From positions 2,495,682 to 2,528,432 of the forward strand of contig NZ_JQIU01000008.1 of the NCBI RefSeq assembly GCF_002379365.1: a stretch of DNA of 32,751 nucleotides, written 5' to 3'. The position numbers and the translations under genes are program-made. Position 1 is the stretch's first letter. Each line of letters starts with the position of its first letter. A model generated the notes under the pieces. That model saw only the letters and a list, made by a program, of their open reading frames with translations. It ran no database searches and had not been told where the DNA came from. The stretch is from Brachyspira sp. G79. GTDB lineage: Bacteria; Spirochaetota; Brachyspiria; Brachyspirales; Brachyspiraceae. Positions 15,465 through 24,482 of the stretch are shown one piece after another.

Positions 15465-15492
15465 AAGCGGGGATTATTAAAAAGTCTCCGCT
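15465..15492. terminator. Terminator between convergent patA and the nuclease-like gene
   Basis: AAGCGG-GGA pairs with TCT-CCGCTT (one G-T pair). T/A-rich flanks on both sides would let it serve both strands. Confidence 0.7.
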
Positions 15493-15536
15493 TATTTGTA
15501 TATAATTCATTCTCTAATTATATAAACGTAATAATT

Positions 15537-16154
15537 TTAAGAAATATTTATAATTGCTTCATTGTCATTCTTTCTATAATCATCATATTTTAATTTAATT
15601 ATATTAAGTTTATTGCTATTAAAAAATTTATTTGGTATAACATTTTTTAAATATATTTGACTTTGTTTCCAATTATCAATATCATACTTCATTAGTTGTT
15701 GCTTAGAAGGAATAAGAGTTGAAAGATTTTTAGTTAAACTACTGTCATCATGAAAAGAAACATATAAATCTATTTTATTAATATCCAAATGCAATGGAGA
15801 TAATACTGTCATTACTCTTAAATAGCCATTTATTAATTGATATGATAATTTGTTAATATTACTATCTGTAATAGCCGATTTCATTTCAATAATATCTAAT
15901 TTATATCCATTGATATTTTTTGAAATCAAAATAATATCCGATGAGTTTCTAAATGATAAATGATTAAATTTATTATTGCCTTCAATATTTTTTATTAAAA
16001 TACATTCATTATAAGGAATATTAATATTATATCTTACATCAATATTATCTATATTCTCATTATAAATAAACTGACTACTATCTACAATATCAAAATCAAA
16101 AAAATTATTATAATATTTATTTAGCTTTTCTATTTTTTCGTATAGCTCTCTCAT
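15537..16154 (-). CDS. Small protein with PD-(D/E)XK-nuclease-like signature, partner of the ATPase
   Basis: No family is recognised with certainty. The 205-residue product has D73 (SSDIIL), then after 16 residues E90-M-K92 (DIIEMKSA). This is followed by a helix with YQLINGY. Together these match the D ... (D/E)-x-K pattern plus the downstream Q-x-x-x-Y helix seen in RecB-like PD-(D/E)XK nucleases. I infer a metal-dependent nuclease fold. Length is small but adequate for one such domain. I prefer the ATG at 16154, four bases after the ATPase stop (16159), over the ATG at 16190 that lies inside that gene; neither has a strong ribosome site, so coupling to the ATPase is likely. Codon use is as AT-rich as the neighbours. 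It could also be a nuclease-dead or unrelated effector. Confidence 0.55.
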   Translation of the reverse strand: MRELYEKIEKLNKYYNNFFDFDIVDSSQFIYNENIDNIDVRYNINIPYNECILIKNIEGNNKFNHLSFRNSSDIILISKNINGYKLDIIEMKSAITDSNINKLSYQLINGYLRVMTVLSPLHLDINKIDLYVSFHDDSSLTKNLSTLIPSKQQLMKYDIDNWKQSQIYLKNVIPNKFFNSNKLNIIKLKYDDYRKNDNEAIINIS

Positions 16155-16158
16155 ATTT

Positions 16159-17558
16159 TTAATTATCCAAATCTTCAATAAAAGCTTCAAATTCTTCTGA
16201 TGACTGCATTAAGTAATTATGGAATGTAGGAGCTTGAAATCCGTATTTACTTCCTTTTATTTCTGTTATTTCAGTAAATCCGTCTTCTTTTATATCGAAT
16301 TGATACATTCTCACTTTATCTTCTGAAATTAAATCATCTTCATCATAATTATATTTTTTAATCAATTCTTTTTTTACATCTTCTTTATTGTTATTTAATT
16401 TAATCATATTATTTATATGCTGAACAATAGTATCGCTATGAGTAGTTATCATTACATTAATGCCAGAATTAATTAACTTTATAAAAAGCCTAGTTAATTG
16501 CTGCTGCAGCTTTGGATGCAAAGATATTTCGGGCTCTTCCATAAGTAATTTTCTTTTTATAAATCCATATTTCAAAAATAAATATAAAGGTGCTAGTTCT
16601 GTTACAACAGCCGATGATAGATACATTTGAAACTCTAATTCTGTATTTTCTGGTTTATAATATATATTCTTAGTTTCTTCATTTATCATTATCTTACCAA
16701 AGAGCATATTCTTCTCAATGAAATCTAACATTAAATATAACTTTTTTGTCATATGTTCAATATCATTTTTTTGTTTGGATAACTCATCAAAATTATCTAA
16801 AAAGTCCATAATAGGTCTTGATAAATATTGATTATTTTTTTCAGCATATCGGTCATACTTTGAAGCTCTTGCAGAAGCAGATATATCATTTCTTGATAAT
16901 AAAAAACCAGTCCTTGATACAGGTAAAAAAGTCTTTAATTCATTACCAATAATATAACGATTATTCAAATAATTATTAACAATAAAATAAACAACTCTTT
17001 TAGAAACAAATATAACATAGTTAGAGTAGTTATATATAATACTTGTTCTATCACCATAATAATTAGCTATAGTAAATATATTATATTCTTCATCATCTTT
17101 ACATTCATTTTCTTTTTTACTCTAAATTTTATCTCTCTATCATAAAATTCTAATTTTATATTTTCTAATTTTATTTCATTATCAGAATTAAATATGTAAT
17201 TTATCACTTCATTGGAATGTTTATTCAAAAGTAAGTTAAATAATTCTATAAAAATATCTATTTCTTCAAATGATAATTCAACTTCCTTATCAAAATCCAA
17301 GTTATTTATATAATTTTCTATAATAGATTTTAATTTTTTATATTCATCTAATTCTTCAATATTTTTTTCATCTTCAAATATTATATTAATTATTTTTTCT
17401 ATATATCTCATTAATCCATAAACTAAAGTCATTAAATAACTTTTTCCGCTATTGTTATCACCTATAAATAAAGTAAATGGAGATAATTCAATTTTAGCTT
17501 CTTTTATTTTCGCAAAATTTTTTACATATAGAGTTGGATATTTAATATTTTCAGACAT
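16159..17558 (-). CDS. AAA/ABC-type ATPase (RecF/OLD-like), reading frame interrupted by one -1 frame change
   Basis: One ATPase gene read in two frames. The first frame (17558-17067) has FIGDNNSGKSYL near residue 32-43 (Walker A). The second frame (to 16159) has LPVSRTGFLLSR, LLMEEPEISLHPKLQQQL (Walker B and the SLHP D-loop region) and VMITTHSD (switch histidine). These are the marks of single-polypeptide ABC-like ATPases of the OLD/RecF type found in defence systems. At 17118-17112 the zero frame reads gtA AAA AAG. Moving back one base there opens the second frame with no stop through to 16159, giving about 466 residues. The second half has no good start of its own (TTG at 16968). It is either a frameshifted gene or one using -1 ribosomal slippage. 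The promoter is at 17597-17624 and no clear ribosome site is visible. Confidence 0.75.
17112..17118 (-). promoter_or_regulatory. dnaX-type slippery heptamer A AAA AAG at the frame change
   Basis: In the zero frame the minus strand reads gtA AAA AAG, the heptamer used for -1 slippage in E. coli dnaX. A -1 slip here continues GAA AAT GAA into the frame of the ATPase C-terminal half. GAGAG lies about 14 nt upstream as a weak internal Shine-Dalgarno-like stimulator; no strong downstream hairpin was seen. Loss of one A from the run explains the same data. Confidence 0.45.
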
Positions 17559-17596
17559 AATTACTTTTAATACATTTTGTTAATATTTTCTAAAAA

Positions 17597-17624
17597 ATTT
17601 TATCATATAATAATACTTTGTCAA
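17597..17624 (-). promoter_or_regulatory. Promoter of the ATPase/nuclease-like pair
   Basis: Minus strand TTGACA (17624-17619), 16 bp, TAAAAT (17602-17597), about 40 nt before the ATG at 17558. Confidence 0.65.
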
Positions 17625-17655
17625 TCATTATAATATATAATAAATGCAAAAGATA

Positions 17656-17686
17656 ACGGCCGCCTACTCTAAGAGCAAGCAGCCGT
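17656..17686 (-). terminator. Terminator of the pyruvate:ferredoxin oxidoreductase operon
   Basis: On the minus strand ACGGCTGCTT pairs with AGGCGGCCGT (two G-T pairs), followed by tatctttt. It lies 30 nt after the stop at 17716 and separates this operon from the ATPase promoter. Confidence 0.7.
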
Positions 17687-17715
17687 ATTTTATTCTAATT
17701 CTTAGCTTTAACTAA

Positions 17716-19980
17716 TTATAGAAGAGGACTTTCATGCATAGCTTTTAAGCGATACCATCTTCTATCAACTTCTTTTTGGAATGCATCAAGTATATCCTGA
17801 TGTTTAAGAAGGTGTTTAGTTTTACCCATCATTTTAAGCCATTCAGTAACAGGCTGTTTTTTATCATCAGCTACCATGTTAGTGATAGTAGTGATACCAT
17901 GTTCTATTTCATACAATGGGAAGAAACAGCAGTCAACAGCAGCTTTGATAACATCTTTACCCATGTCATCTGGAGATTTCCAGTTTAAAGGACAAGCGAT
18001 AAGAAGTTTAACAAAAGCAGTACCATGATGATTAGCATACCATTGAGCTTTAGCAGCTTTTTTAACTAAATCTAATGGATAAGCTTCACAGCCAGTAGCA
18101 ACATAAGGGATATGACATCCAGCAAATATTTGAGCTACGTCTTTGTGATTGAATTGTTTACCAACTTCAGCTTTACCAACGTTAGAAGTAGAAGTTCTGT
18201 GTCCTAATGGAGTAGAGAATGATAATTGGTTACCAGTGTTCATGTATCCTTCATTATCATATTCTAATATAATCATTTTGTGATTTCTGATAGCAGCACC
18301 AATAGAAGGTCCCATACCTATGTCATGACCGCCGTCTCCAGTAACCATTATGAAAGTAGGATCTTCTGGTCCTTCGATTTCACCTCTTCTTTTTCTTTCA
18401 TGATACATTTCTACTATACCAGAAAGAGTAGCAGCACCGTTTTGGAACAAGTTGTGAACATAAGTAGTTCTGTAAGAGCTGTAAGGATAACCTGTAGTAA
18501 CAACCATAGAACAACCAGTATGTACTAAAAGAACAACTTCACCTTCTATACCTTTCATGAAAGTATTGATACCAGAGAAGATACCGCAGCCATTACAAGC
18601 ACCATGACCTTGAGCATAACGATAAGCTTTACCAGTTAATTCTCTAAGAGGAGGAGTTTTAACTTCAAGTTTATGAGTTTGTTCATTCATAGTAACAGTG
18701 ATACCTGATTTTTGGCTTTCCAAAGTAAGAGGTTCATGTATAGGTTTCATTTTAACATTAGGATCACCCATATATTGTTCTAAGTAAGAGTGTTTTTCTA
18801 CAGAACCAGGATTAGCCAATTCTTTCAAACCTAAATCGAATAATTCTTTAGCTTTTTCCAAAGTAAACTCAGTACCGCCAAGACCATAAACTCTGCTAAC
18901 AATAGAAGATTTGTTATTAGGATCATTTTTAAGAGCAGCTCTGATTTCAGTAGACATGTTACCGCCCATACCAGAGTATGAATCTTGTCTGTCACCTACA
19001 ACAACTACTTTAACATTAGCAAGTAATTTTTGTAATTCTTTTTCTGGGAAAGGACGAATTTGAGTAATAGCGAAAGCACCAATTTTAAGGTTAGGATTAG
19101 CTTTTCTCATTTCATCAACAGCCAAAGTACCAGTTTCATAAGCAGAACCGCAAAGCATTAAAGCTACTTCAGCATCTTCCATTTTATAAGTTTCTATAGG
19201 ATGATATTTTCTTCCAGAAAGAGAAGCAAATTCTTCAAATACATCTAAAATTATAGCACGAGCATCTTCTAATGCTTGAGAAAGCTGTAATTTACTTCCA
19301 GTTAATTCATCTTCATTCATGTAAGGTCCGATTGTAACAGGATTTTTTCCTGGTTCAACAGAAGTAACTTCTGGAGTATATTTACCTAAGAAATCCTGAA
19401 CATCTTTGTCATTTTTGAATAGGTGAATTTTTTTCTTTTGGTGAGAAGTAAAGAAACCGTCAGAAGAAACTATAATAGGTAATTTAGCTCTTTCAGCGAT
19501 TTTTAAAGCAAAGATATTGAAGTCATAAACCATTTGAGTAGTATGAGCCATAATGATAATCCAACCAGTGTTAAGAGCCATCATTATGTCAGATTGGTCA
19601 CATTTAATGTCTAGCGGACCAGAAACTGTTCTGTTTACAACATTTAATACCATAGGGAATCTAGTACCTGATTGTACAGGTAATTGTTCCATAGCAAAAA
19701 GAAGACCATTAGCAGAAGTAGCATTGAATACTCTACCGCCTGCAGTAGTAGCACCGTAACATATACCAGCAGCACCATGTTCACCGTCACCTGGTATCAT
19801 GCATACTGTGTGTCTTCCATTAGCTTTCATTTCGTCTAAGTACTCAGCAATCTGAGTAGAAGGCGTAATTGGGTAGTAACCCATAACGTGATAATTGATT
19901 TGAGCGGCTGCAATGGCTGCTAATTCATTACCACTTTCAAGTATGTTTTCTTGTTCTGCAAGATTATATTTGTTAGCCAT
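17716..19980 (-). CDS. porAB: Pyruvate:ferredoxin oxidoreductase, fused alpha-beta subunit
   Basis: Oxidises pyruvate with CoA to acetyl-CoA and CO2 and reduces ferredoxin, the central step of anaerobic fermentation. The 754-residue protein joins two subunits. The alpha part (about 1-420) has MGYYPITPSTQIAEYLDEM at the N-terminus and RPFPEKEL near 309. The beta part follows with ACNGCG (C462, C465), HTGCS (C490) and a later ATGC as [4Fe-4S] ligands. The thiamine-diphosphate motif spans GDGGHDIGMG (548-557) to DNEGYMNTG (575-583). The gamma-delta fusion lies 14 nt upstream. This organisation differs from the single-chain NifJ type. Related 2-oxoacid oxidoreductases are possible, but the size and fusion fit pyruvate best. 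Confidence 0.88.
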   Translation of the reverse strand: MANKYNLAEQENILESGNELAAIAAAQINYHVMGYYPITPSTQIAEYLDEMKANGRHTVCMIPGDGEHGAAGICYGATTAGGRVFNATSANGLLFAMEQLPVQSGTRFPMVLNVVNRTVSGPLDIKCDQSDIMMALNTGWIIIMAHTTQMVYDFNIFALKIAERAKLPIIVSSDGFFTSHQKKKIHLFKNDKDVQDFLGKYTPEVTSVEPGKNPVTIGPYMNEDELTGSKLQLSQALEDARAIILDVFEEFASLSGRKYHPIETYKMEDAEVALMLCGSAYETGTLAVDEMRKANPNLKIGAFAITQIRPFPEKELQKLLANVKVVVVGDRQDSYSGMGGNMSTEIRAALKNDPNNKSSIVSRVYGLGGTEFTLEKAKELFDLGLKELANPGSVEKHSYLEQYMGDPNVKMKPIHEPLTLESQKSGITVTMNEQTHKLEVKTPPLRELTGKAYRYAQGHGACNGCGIFSGINTFMKGIEGEVVLLVHTGCSMVVTTGYPYSSYRTTYVHNLFQNGAATLSGIVEMYHERKRRGEIEGPEDPTFIMVTGDGGHDIGMGPSIGAAIRNHKMIILEYDNEGYMNTGNQLSFSTPLGHRTSTSNVGKAEVGKQFNHKDVAQIFAGCHIPYVATGCEAYPLDLVKKAAKAQWYANHHGTAFVKLLIACPLNWKSPDDMGKDVIKAAVDCCFFPLYEIEHGITTITNMVADDKKQPVTEWLKMMGKTKHLLKHQDILDAFQKEVDRRWYRLKAMHESPLL

Positions 19981-19994
19981 TTATTCGCTCCTTA

Positions 19995-21029
19995 TTATTT
20001 TTTGTAACGACTGTATGTAAGTTCTGGAACATTACATTCTGCTTCTATTTCAATTCTTAAAGCTTGTTCTTCTTTAGGATATTGCTTAGCAGCATAAGGT
20101 CCTTTAGGGCAGGCTCTTACACATTTTAAACAGCCTTTACAATATTGATAATCAATACCCATCATATTCATAGCTGTTTTGCTAGCATCTTTTCTGTCTG
20201 GTCCTTTTTCCCAAACTATACAAAGGTCTGGACAAACAACTTCGCAGTTAGCACAGTCAATACAGTTTTTAGGATTGAATACTGGAATATGACCTGTACG
20301 AGTTACTTGTAAATCTTTTAAAGTGGAGTTACCAGCAGCACTTATATAACCGCCTGTTAATTGGTTGTTTTTACCATAAACAGGTTCTGGTTTTTTATAA
20401 GGTATATAAGGATATTTTCCGTCTGCAGGGAAATCTTTAACTACAGATTCGCTTCCGCCTTTTCTGAAAGCTTCAATATTAGGTTCTACTAATTCAGCTT
20501 TTCTTCCGCCGAATTGTTTTCTGATTTGTTCTTCAAATTTAGCAGAATCTATAAAATCAAGCTGATTAACCATAGCACCCATTATGATAGTATTAGCTGC
20601 TTGAGATGGAAGTTTTAAATCATTAGCAATTTTTATAGCATCAACACAAACTACTTTACCGCCATGAAGTTTAGCAAAGTCTCTTGCTTCATCAGGAGTT
20701 TTATTAGTGTTGAAGATAACAATAGCGTCTTCTTTAACACCAGCTAATGTCATAGGGTTTTTAAGAAGATTCATGTGGAATACTGCCACAACATGCGGTT
20801 CTTCTACAGTAGAGTTCACTCTAACTTCATCTTCTGAGAATCTTACAAAAGATTTAACAGGTGAACCTTTTTTTTCTGAACCATAACTAGAGAATGCTGC
20901 TCCATAGTAGCCTTGTGATAAAACACCTACTTCTGCAAGCATTTTACCTGCACTATTAGCACCCATTCCACCGATACTTTCGAGACGTATCTCGAAAAAG
21001 CCTAAATCATTGACTTTTGGGAGTTTCAC
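19995..21029 (-). CDS. porCD: Pyruvate:ferredoxin oxidoreductase, fused gamma-delta subunit
   Basis: Electron-carrying partner of the alpha-beta chain. The N-terminal gamma part (about 1-190) has the typical GGMGANSAGKMLAEVGVLSQ and SSYGSEKKGSPVKSF stretches. The C-terminal delta part is a two-cluster ferredoxin: CIDCANCEVVCPDLC near residue 256 and CKGCLKCVRACPKG near 299 give the eight cysteines for two [4Fe-4S] centres. Length is 344 residues. The start codon is GTG at 21029, with AAAGGAG about ten nt upstream. It precedes the alpha-beta gene by 14 nt in one operon. Confidence 0.9.
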   Translation of the reverse strand: MKLPKVNDLGFFEIRLESIGGMGANSAGKMLAEVGVLSQGYYGAAFSSYGSEKKGSPVKSFVRFSEDEVRVNSTVEEPHVVAVFHMNLLKNPMTLAGVKEDAIVIFNTNKTPDEARDFAKLHGGKVVCVDAIKIANDLKLPSQAANTIIMGAMVNQLDFIDSAKFEEQIRKQFGGRKAELVEPNIEAFRKGGSESVVKDFPADGKYPYIPYKKPEPVYGKNNQLTGGYISAAGNSTLKDLQVTRTGHIPVFNPKNCIDCANCEVVCPDLCIVWEKGPDRKDASKTAMNMMGIDYQYCKGCLKCVRACPKGPYAAKQYPKEEQALRIEIEAECNVPELTYSRYKK

Positions 21030-21088
21030 GATTTTTTTCTCCTTTATTTAAATTAAAATGAGATTTTGGGAATAAACATTAAAAGTAT

Positions 21089-21117
21089 ATTTATTCTAAA
21101 AATTAATATACTGTCAA
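21089..21117 (-). promoter_or_regulatory. Candidate promoter of the pyruvate:ferredoxin oxidoreductase operon
   Basis: Minus strand TTGACA (21117-21112), 17 bp, ATAAAT (21094-21089). The -35 box is perfect but the -10 is poor, so the exact -10 is uncertain. The leader would be about 50 nt. Confidence 0.5.
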
Positions 21118-21254
21118 TGTTTATATATTGTACTACAAAAAAGATAAAAGTCAAATTCATTATAGTTATTTTACTATATAATGTATATTTTTCCAAAAAA
21201 AATATTATTTAATACAAAAAATACTATATATACGTATAAAAATATGAAAATAAT

Positions 21255-21283
21255 TTGACTTTACATATTTAAAATAATATACT
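21255..21283 (+). promoter_or_regulatory. Promoter of the chemotaxis receptor gene
   Basis: TTGACT (21255-21260), 17 bp, TATACT (21278-21283). Confidence 0.7.
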
Positions 21284-21335
21284 AATAAATATACTATTCA
21301 GAGTAATAAACTTATATATGAATAAGGATCATCTT

Positions 21336-23180
21336 ATGAAAAAGAAATTTAATAGCTTATCTTTACAAATTCCTATTGTAGTTAATATTTTTATAGCATT
21401 TCTTCTTTTTGTATCCATTTTCACATTATTAAAGATGTCAAGTAAAGCAATAGACGATGCTTCATATAATGGATTTGCAACTACAATAAAGGGGTATGCA
21501 ACTTTTTTCGACTCTTTAGTCGAAAATCAATTAATATTATCAGATACATATTCATCTTTTACATTTGTTATAAACTATATGCAAAATAGAAACGCAGAAG
21601 ATGAAGCTAATATGCTTACTGTATTAAGATTAATGTCTGCTAAAAATCCGTATGTAAATAGTTTAGCACTAGTAGAAAAAGACGGAACAATAATGAATAA
21701 CTCTGAAGGTAATAATACCGATGTAGGAAAAAATGCAGGACAGCTATATCCAGACCTTTGGAGAAAATATGATGCTGTAAAAAAGCCTACATTATCAGAT
21801 TCTATATACAAATCTCCAGATGGAAAGTGGATTACGGCAATTATTGCTCCAATAAATTCGAGAACTGATAATACATATTTAGGAGCATTGTTAGTAGTAT
21901 TAGACTGGCAGAAGGTTATAGATGAAGTATCTAAAACTGCAGGAGAGGTTCTTACTCATTGGATAAGATTATGGGTATTTAATAAAGATACTTTGCTTGT
22001 AATGCATAATGTACCTAGCGAAGTTGGAAAACTTGCTCCTGTTGAAGTAAAAACAATTGTTAATAATACAGAAGGAAAATTGGAATTTCAAAATGATGGT
22101 ATGACTAAAGTTTGTTTATATACTACTATTGAAAATCAACCTTGGAAAGTAGCATTCTCTATGCCTCTTAGCTTTATAGAACAGGAAAGCTCAAGAATAT
22201 TAAAAGTAGGTATTTTAATAGGAGTTATAGGACTTATATTAAGTTCTATAATAGGATTCTTATATATAAGCAGCTTGATGAGACCTTTGAAGATACTTGT
22301 TGAAGAGGCTGAAGAGATGTCTAAAGGTCAATTTATACTTAGAAAATTTAAATTCAGAAAAAATGAAATAGGTGATATAGCATACTCATTCAAACATATG
22401 AGAGATGCATTGTCAAAAATAATTAATGAAGTTAATGATACTTCAGAAAAAATAAATAATGCAGCTGCAAGTCTTACTAACGGAAGTGATGACTTATCAG
22501 CAAGAACAGAAGCCCAAGCTGCTAGTCTTGAAGAGACTTCATCTGCCATAGAAGAGATGGCTTCTACTATAAAATCATCTGCTTCGCATTCTGTTGAAGG
22601 TAATGATATGATGATAGCTTCCAGAGATGCAGTTGAAAATGGTGCTAATGTAATCGCTGAAACTACAAAAAATATAGAAGAAGTTTATGAGGCAAGTGAG
22701 AAAATAAAAAATATTACAAAGACTATAGAAGACATTGCATTTCAAACAAACATACTTGCTCTTAATGCTTCAGTAGAGGCAGCACGTGCGGGTGATCAGG
22801 GCAGAGGTTTTGCTGTAGTAGCTTCTGAAGTAAGAAATTTAGCTCAAAACTCTCAGGCTTCTGCTAAAGATATAACTTTGCTTATAGAAAATATATATGA
22901 CAAGATTAACAAATCGGCAGAAACAGCAAGAGAATCACAAAAGATATTTGATGATATACAATCAAAAATAGAAAACACTGCTAAAATAATGCAGGAAATA
23001 AGTACTACCGCAGTTGAACAGCAGACTGGGGTAGATCAGGTAAATATCGCTGTATCTAAAATAGACAGTATCACTCAGCAAAATGCTTCTTTAGTTGATG
23101 AAACCAGTACATCTGCTAAAGAACTATTAGAGCAGGCTCAGAATCTAAAACAGATTATGACTTTCTTTAAAATGTATTAA
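21336..23180 (+). CDS. Methyl-accepting chemotaxis protein with Cache sensor and HAMP domain
   Basis: Inner-membrane chemoreceptor that signals to CheA/CheW. In the 614-residue product a first membrane helix (about 8-30) is followed by a periplasmic Cache-type sensor (about 32-275) with [20 protein letters not shown] and [14 protein letters not shown] second helix lies near 290-310. HAMP starts [18 protein letters not shown]. The signalling domain has the hairpin tip [19 protein letters not shown] and [11 protein letters not shown]. There is no C-terminal CheR-docking pentapeptide. I choose the ATG at 21336 because AAGGA (21324-21328) lies seven nt ahead; the ATG at 21318 has no ribosome site. 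Promoter and terminator make it a single-gene unit. The ligand is unknown. Confidence 0.93.
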   Translation: MKKKFNSLSLQIPIVVNIFIAFLLFVSIFTLLKMSSKAIDDASYNGFATTIKGYATFFDSLVENQLILSDTYSSFTFVINYMQNRNAEDEANMLTVLRLMSAKNPYVNSLALVEKDGTIMNNSEGNNTDVGKNAGQLYPDLWRKYDAVKKPTLSDSIYKSPDGKWITAIIAPINSRTDNTYLGALLVVLDWQKVIDEVSKTAGEVLTHWIRLWVFNKDTLLVMHNVPSEVGKLAPVEVKTIVNNTEGKLEFQNDGMTKVCLYTTIENQPWKVAFSMPLSFIEQESSRILKVGILIGVIGLILSSIIGFLYISSLMRPLKILVEEAEEMSKGQFILRKFKFRKNEIGDIAYSFKHMRDALSKIINEVNDTSEKINNAAASLTNGSDDLSARTEAQAASLEETSSAIEEMASTIKSSASHSVEGNDMMIASRDAVENGANVIAETTKNIEEVYEASEKIKNITKTIEDIAFQTNILALNASVEAARAGDQGRGFAVVASEVRNLAQNSQASAKDITLLIENIYDKINKSAETARESQKIFDDIQSKIENTAKIMQEISTTAVEQQTGVDQVNIAVSKIDSITQQNASLVDETSTSAKELLEQAQNLKQIMTFFKMY

Positions 23181-23207
23181 ATTTTAATCATTTTTTATTT
23201 TTTTATA

Positions 23208-23260
23208 TAAAGATTTTATTAACTATAATAATTTTATAGCTGATAAAATCTTTACTTTTT
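23208..23260 (+). terminator. Terminator of the chemotaxis receptor gene
   Basis: TAAAGATTTTAT (23208-23219) pairs perfectly with ATAAAATCTTTA (23243-23254), followed by cttttt. The stem is AT-rich and the loop long, so it is moderately strong. Confidence 0.7.
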
Positions 23261-23307
23261 GCAGGTTTTAAATTATTATATTTGATATTTTACTTTTAGG
23301 ATTATTT

Positions 23308-24420
23308 ATGAAAAACAATATTACAATAATAGCAGCGTCTATTATATTTTTATTATCTTCTTATATTTTAAATGCTCAGTCAAAATACACAAATGCAATA
23401 ATGCCGAAACTTCCAAATGCATTTGATATGTTTATAGGAAGAGAAGGAAACAATGAACTGCCCCAATATATAAAACCAGATTATTTCAGAGATGATTATA
23501 AAAGGACTTTGCCCAATCCTAATGATACTAATTTAAGTTTCTTTCAAAAATATCCAATAGAATTTCATTTAACCACAACTTTTTCATATGCTATACTTAC
23601 AAATACTTTTAATATGAGAGATACATTTGCTACTATTGGTCAAACATTTCATAATGATTATATACAATTTACAGGATTTATAACAGCATTCGGATATTTT
23701 GATACTCATAACCCTGATATAAATTATCCATATATAAAAGGAAATGCTGGACTTTATGACGGAGGAGTACAGGCTATATTTATTGATAGAATATTAGTTT
23801 CTGCTAGAGGAAGAGCCACTTTTGATATAAATACCACTACTTTTATGTTAATGCCTCACTATTATGACCCTACTTTAAACCCTGCTAATATTGATACACC
23901 AGACTATTATATACCTCAAGTATTAAATGGTCCTGGTATAAGAGTTGGATTTATTGGTAATCATTATGAACTAGCATATTCTCAGGGTGATTTTAGACAT
24001 AGTATTCCTAAATCTCTTCTTTTCAGATTTAATATACCAAATATCGAATTCAGATTTATTTATGAACATGAGAATAGAAGAGAACCTGAAAATTATCATA
24101 TATCTTTATTTGACTCTCTTGTTCAGGCTTCTGCTACATTCAGATTCCCGCTTATGAGTGAAACTATTTGGCTTAATGCTATTGCTGAATACACTTGGAG
24201 AGAAAATGATGCTCATTATATACGTTTGGAACAAGGTTTTGAATGGTATATGTTAAACATCGCTTTAAGAGAGATGGTGCATATAAAAGACAGAGAAGCT
24301 AAAGCTTATTTAGAATATGCTATATTTGGTAAGTTTAAAGCGGGTCCTGCTGAATTTAATATAGGTTTTCAAGGCTCTACAGATGGGAGATACTATATAG
24401 CAGGAAGTGCAAAATTATAA
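23308..24420 (+). CDS. Exported protein, probable outer-membrane beta-barrel, family not recognised
   Basis: A 370-residue protein with a signal peptide ending near LNAQ (residue 24). The mature part lacks hydrophobic helices. It is rich in alternating aromatic and polar residues in short strands, such as IEFRFIYEHENRR, TIWLNAIAEYTW, FEWYMLNIALREM and AEFNIGFQGSTDGRYYIAGS, as expected for an outer-membrane barrel. The end lacks the classic terminal aromatic residue (it ends AKL). I do not know a named family; it may be specific to Brachyspira. Ribosome site is TAGGA. The neighbours (chemoreceptor upstream, PepSY-like protein downstream) do not define a role. Confidence 0.65.
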   Translation: MKNNITIIAASIIFLLSSYILNAQSKYTNAIMPKLPNAFDMFIGREGNNELPQYIKPDYFRDDYKRTLPNPNDTNLSFFQKYPIEFHLTTTFSYAILTNTFNMRDTFATIGQTFHNDYIQFTGFITAFGYFDTHNPDINYPYIKGNAGLYDGGVQAIFIDRILVSARGRATFDINTTTFMLMPHYYDPTLNPANIDTPDYYIPQVLNGPGIRVGFIGNHYELAYSQGDFRHSIPKSLLFRFNIPNIEFRFIYEHENRREPENYHISLFDSLVQASATFRFPLMSETIWLNAIAEYTWRENDAHYIRLEQGFEWYMLNIALREMVHIKDREAKAYLEYAIFGKFKAGPAEFNIGFQGSTDGRYYIAGSAKL

Positions 24421-24424
24421 AAAC

Positions 24425-24453
24425 TTGTAACTATATTTTTTATAGTGTATAAT
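24425..24453 (+). promoter_or_regulatory. Promoter of the PepSY-like gene
   Basis: TTGTAA (24425-24430), 17 bp, TATAAT (24448-24453), 29 nt before the ATG. Confidence 0.65.
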
Positions 24454-24482
24454 AATCTTTATATGATTAAGGGGGATATTAA

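Noticed and set aside
16159-16968. C-terminal half of the ATPase as an independent gene
   Set aside because: It would start at TTG without a ribosome site and lacks Walker A; the open frame continues upstream to the A-run where it meets the first half.
17776-19759. ORFs of 68-82 codons opposite the oxidoreductase alpha-beta gene
   Set aside because: Antisense shadows of a well-conserved enzyme, without start signals.
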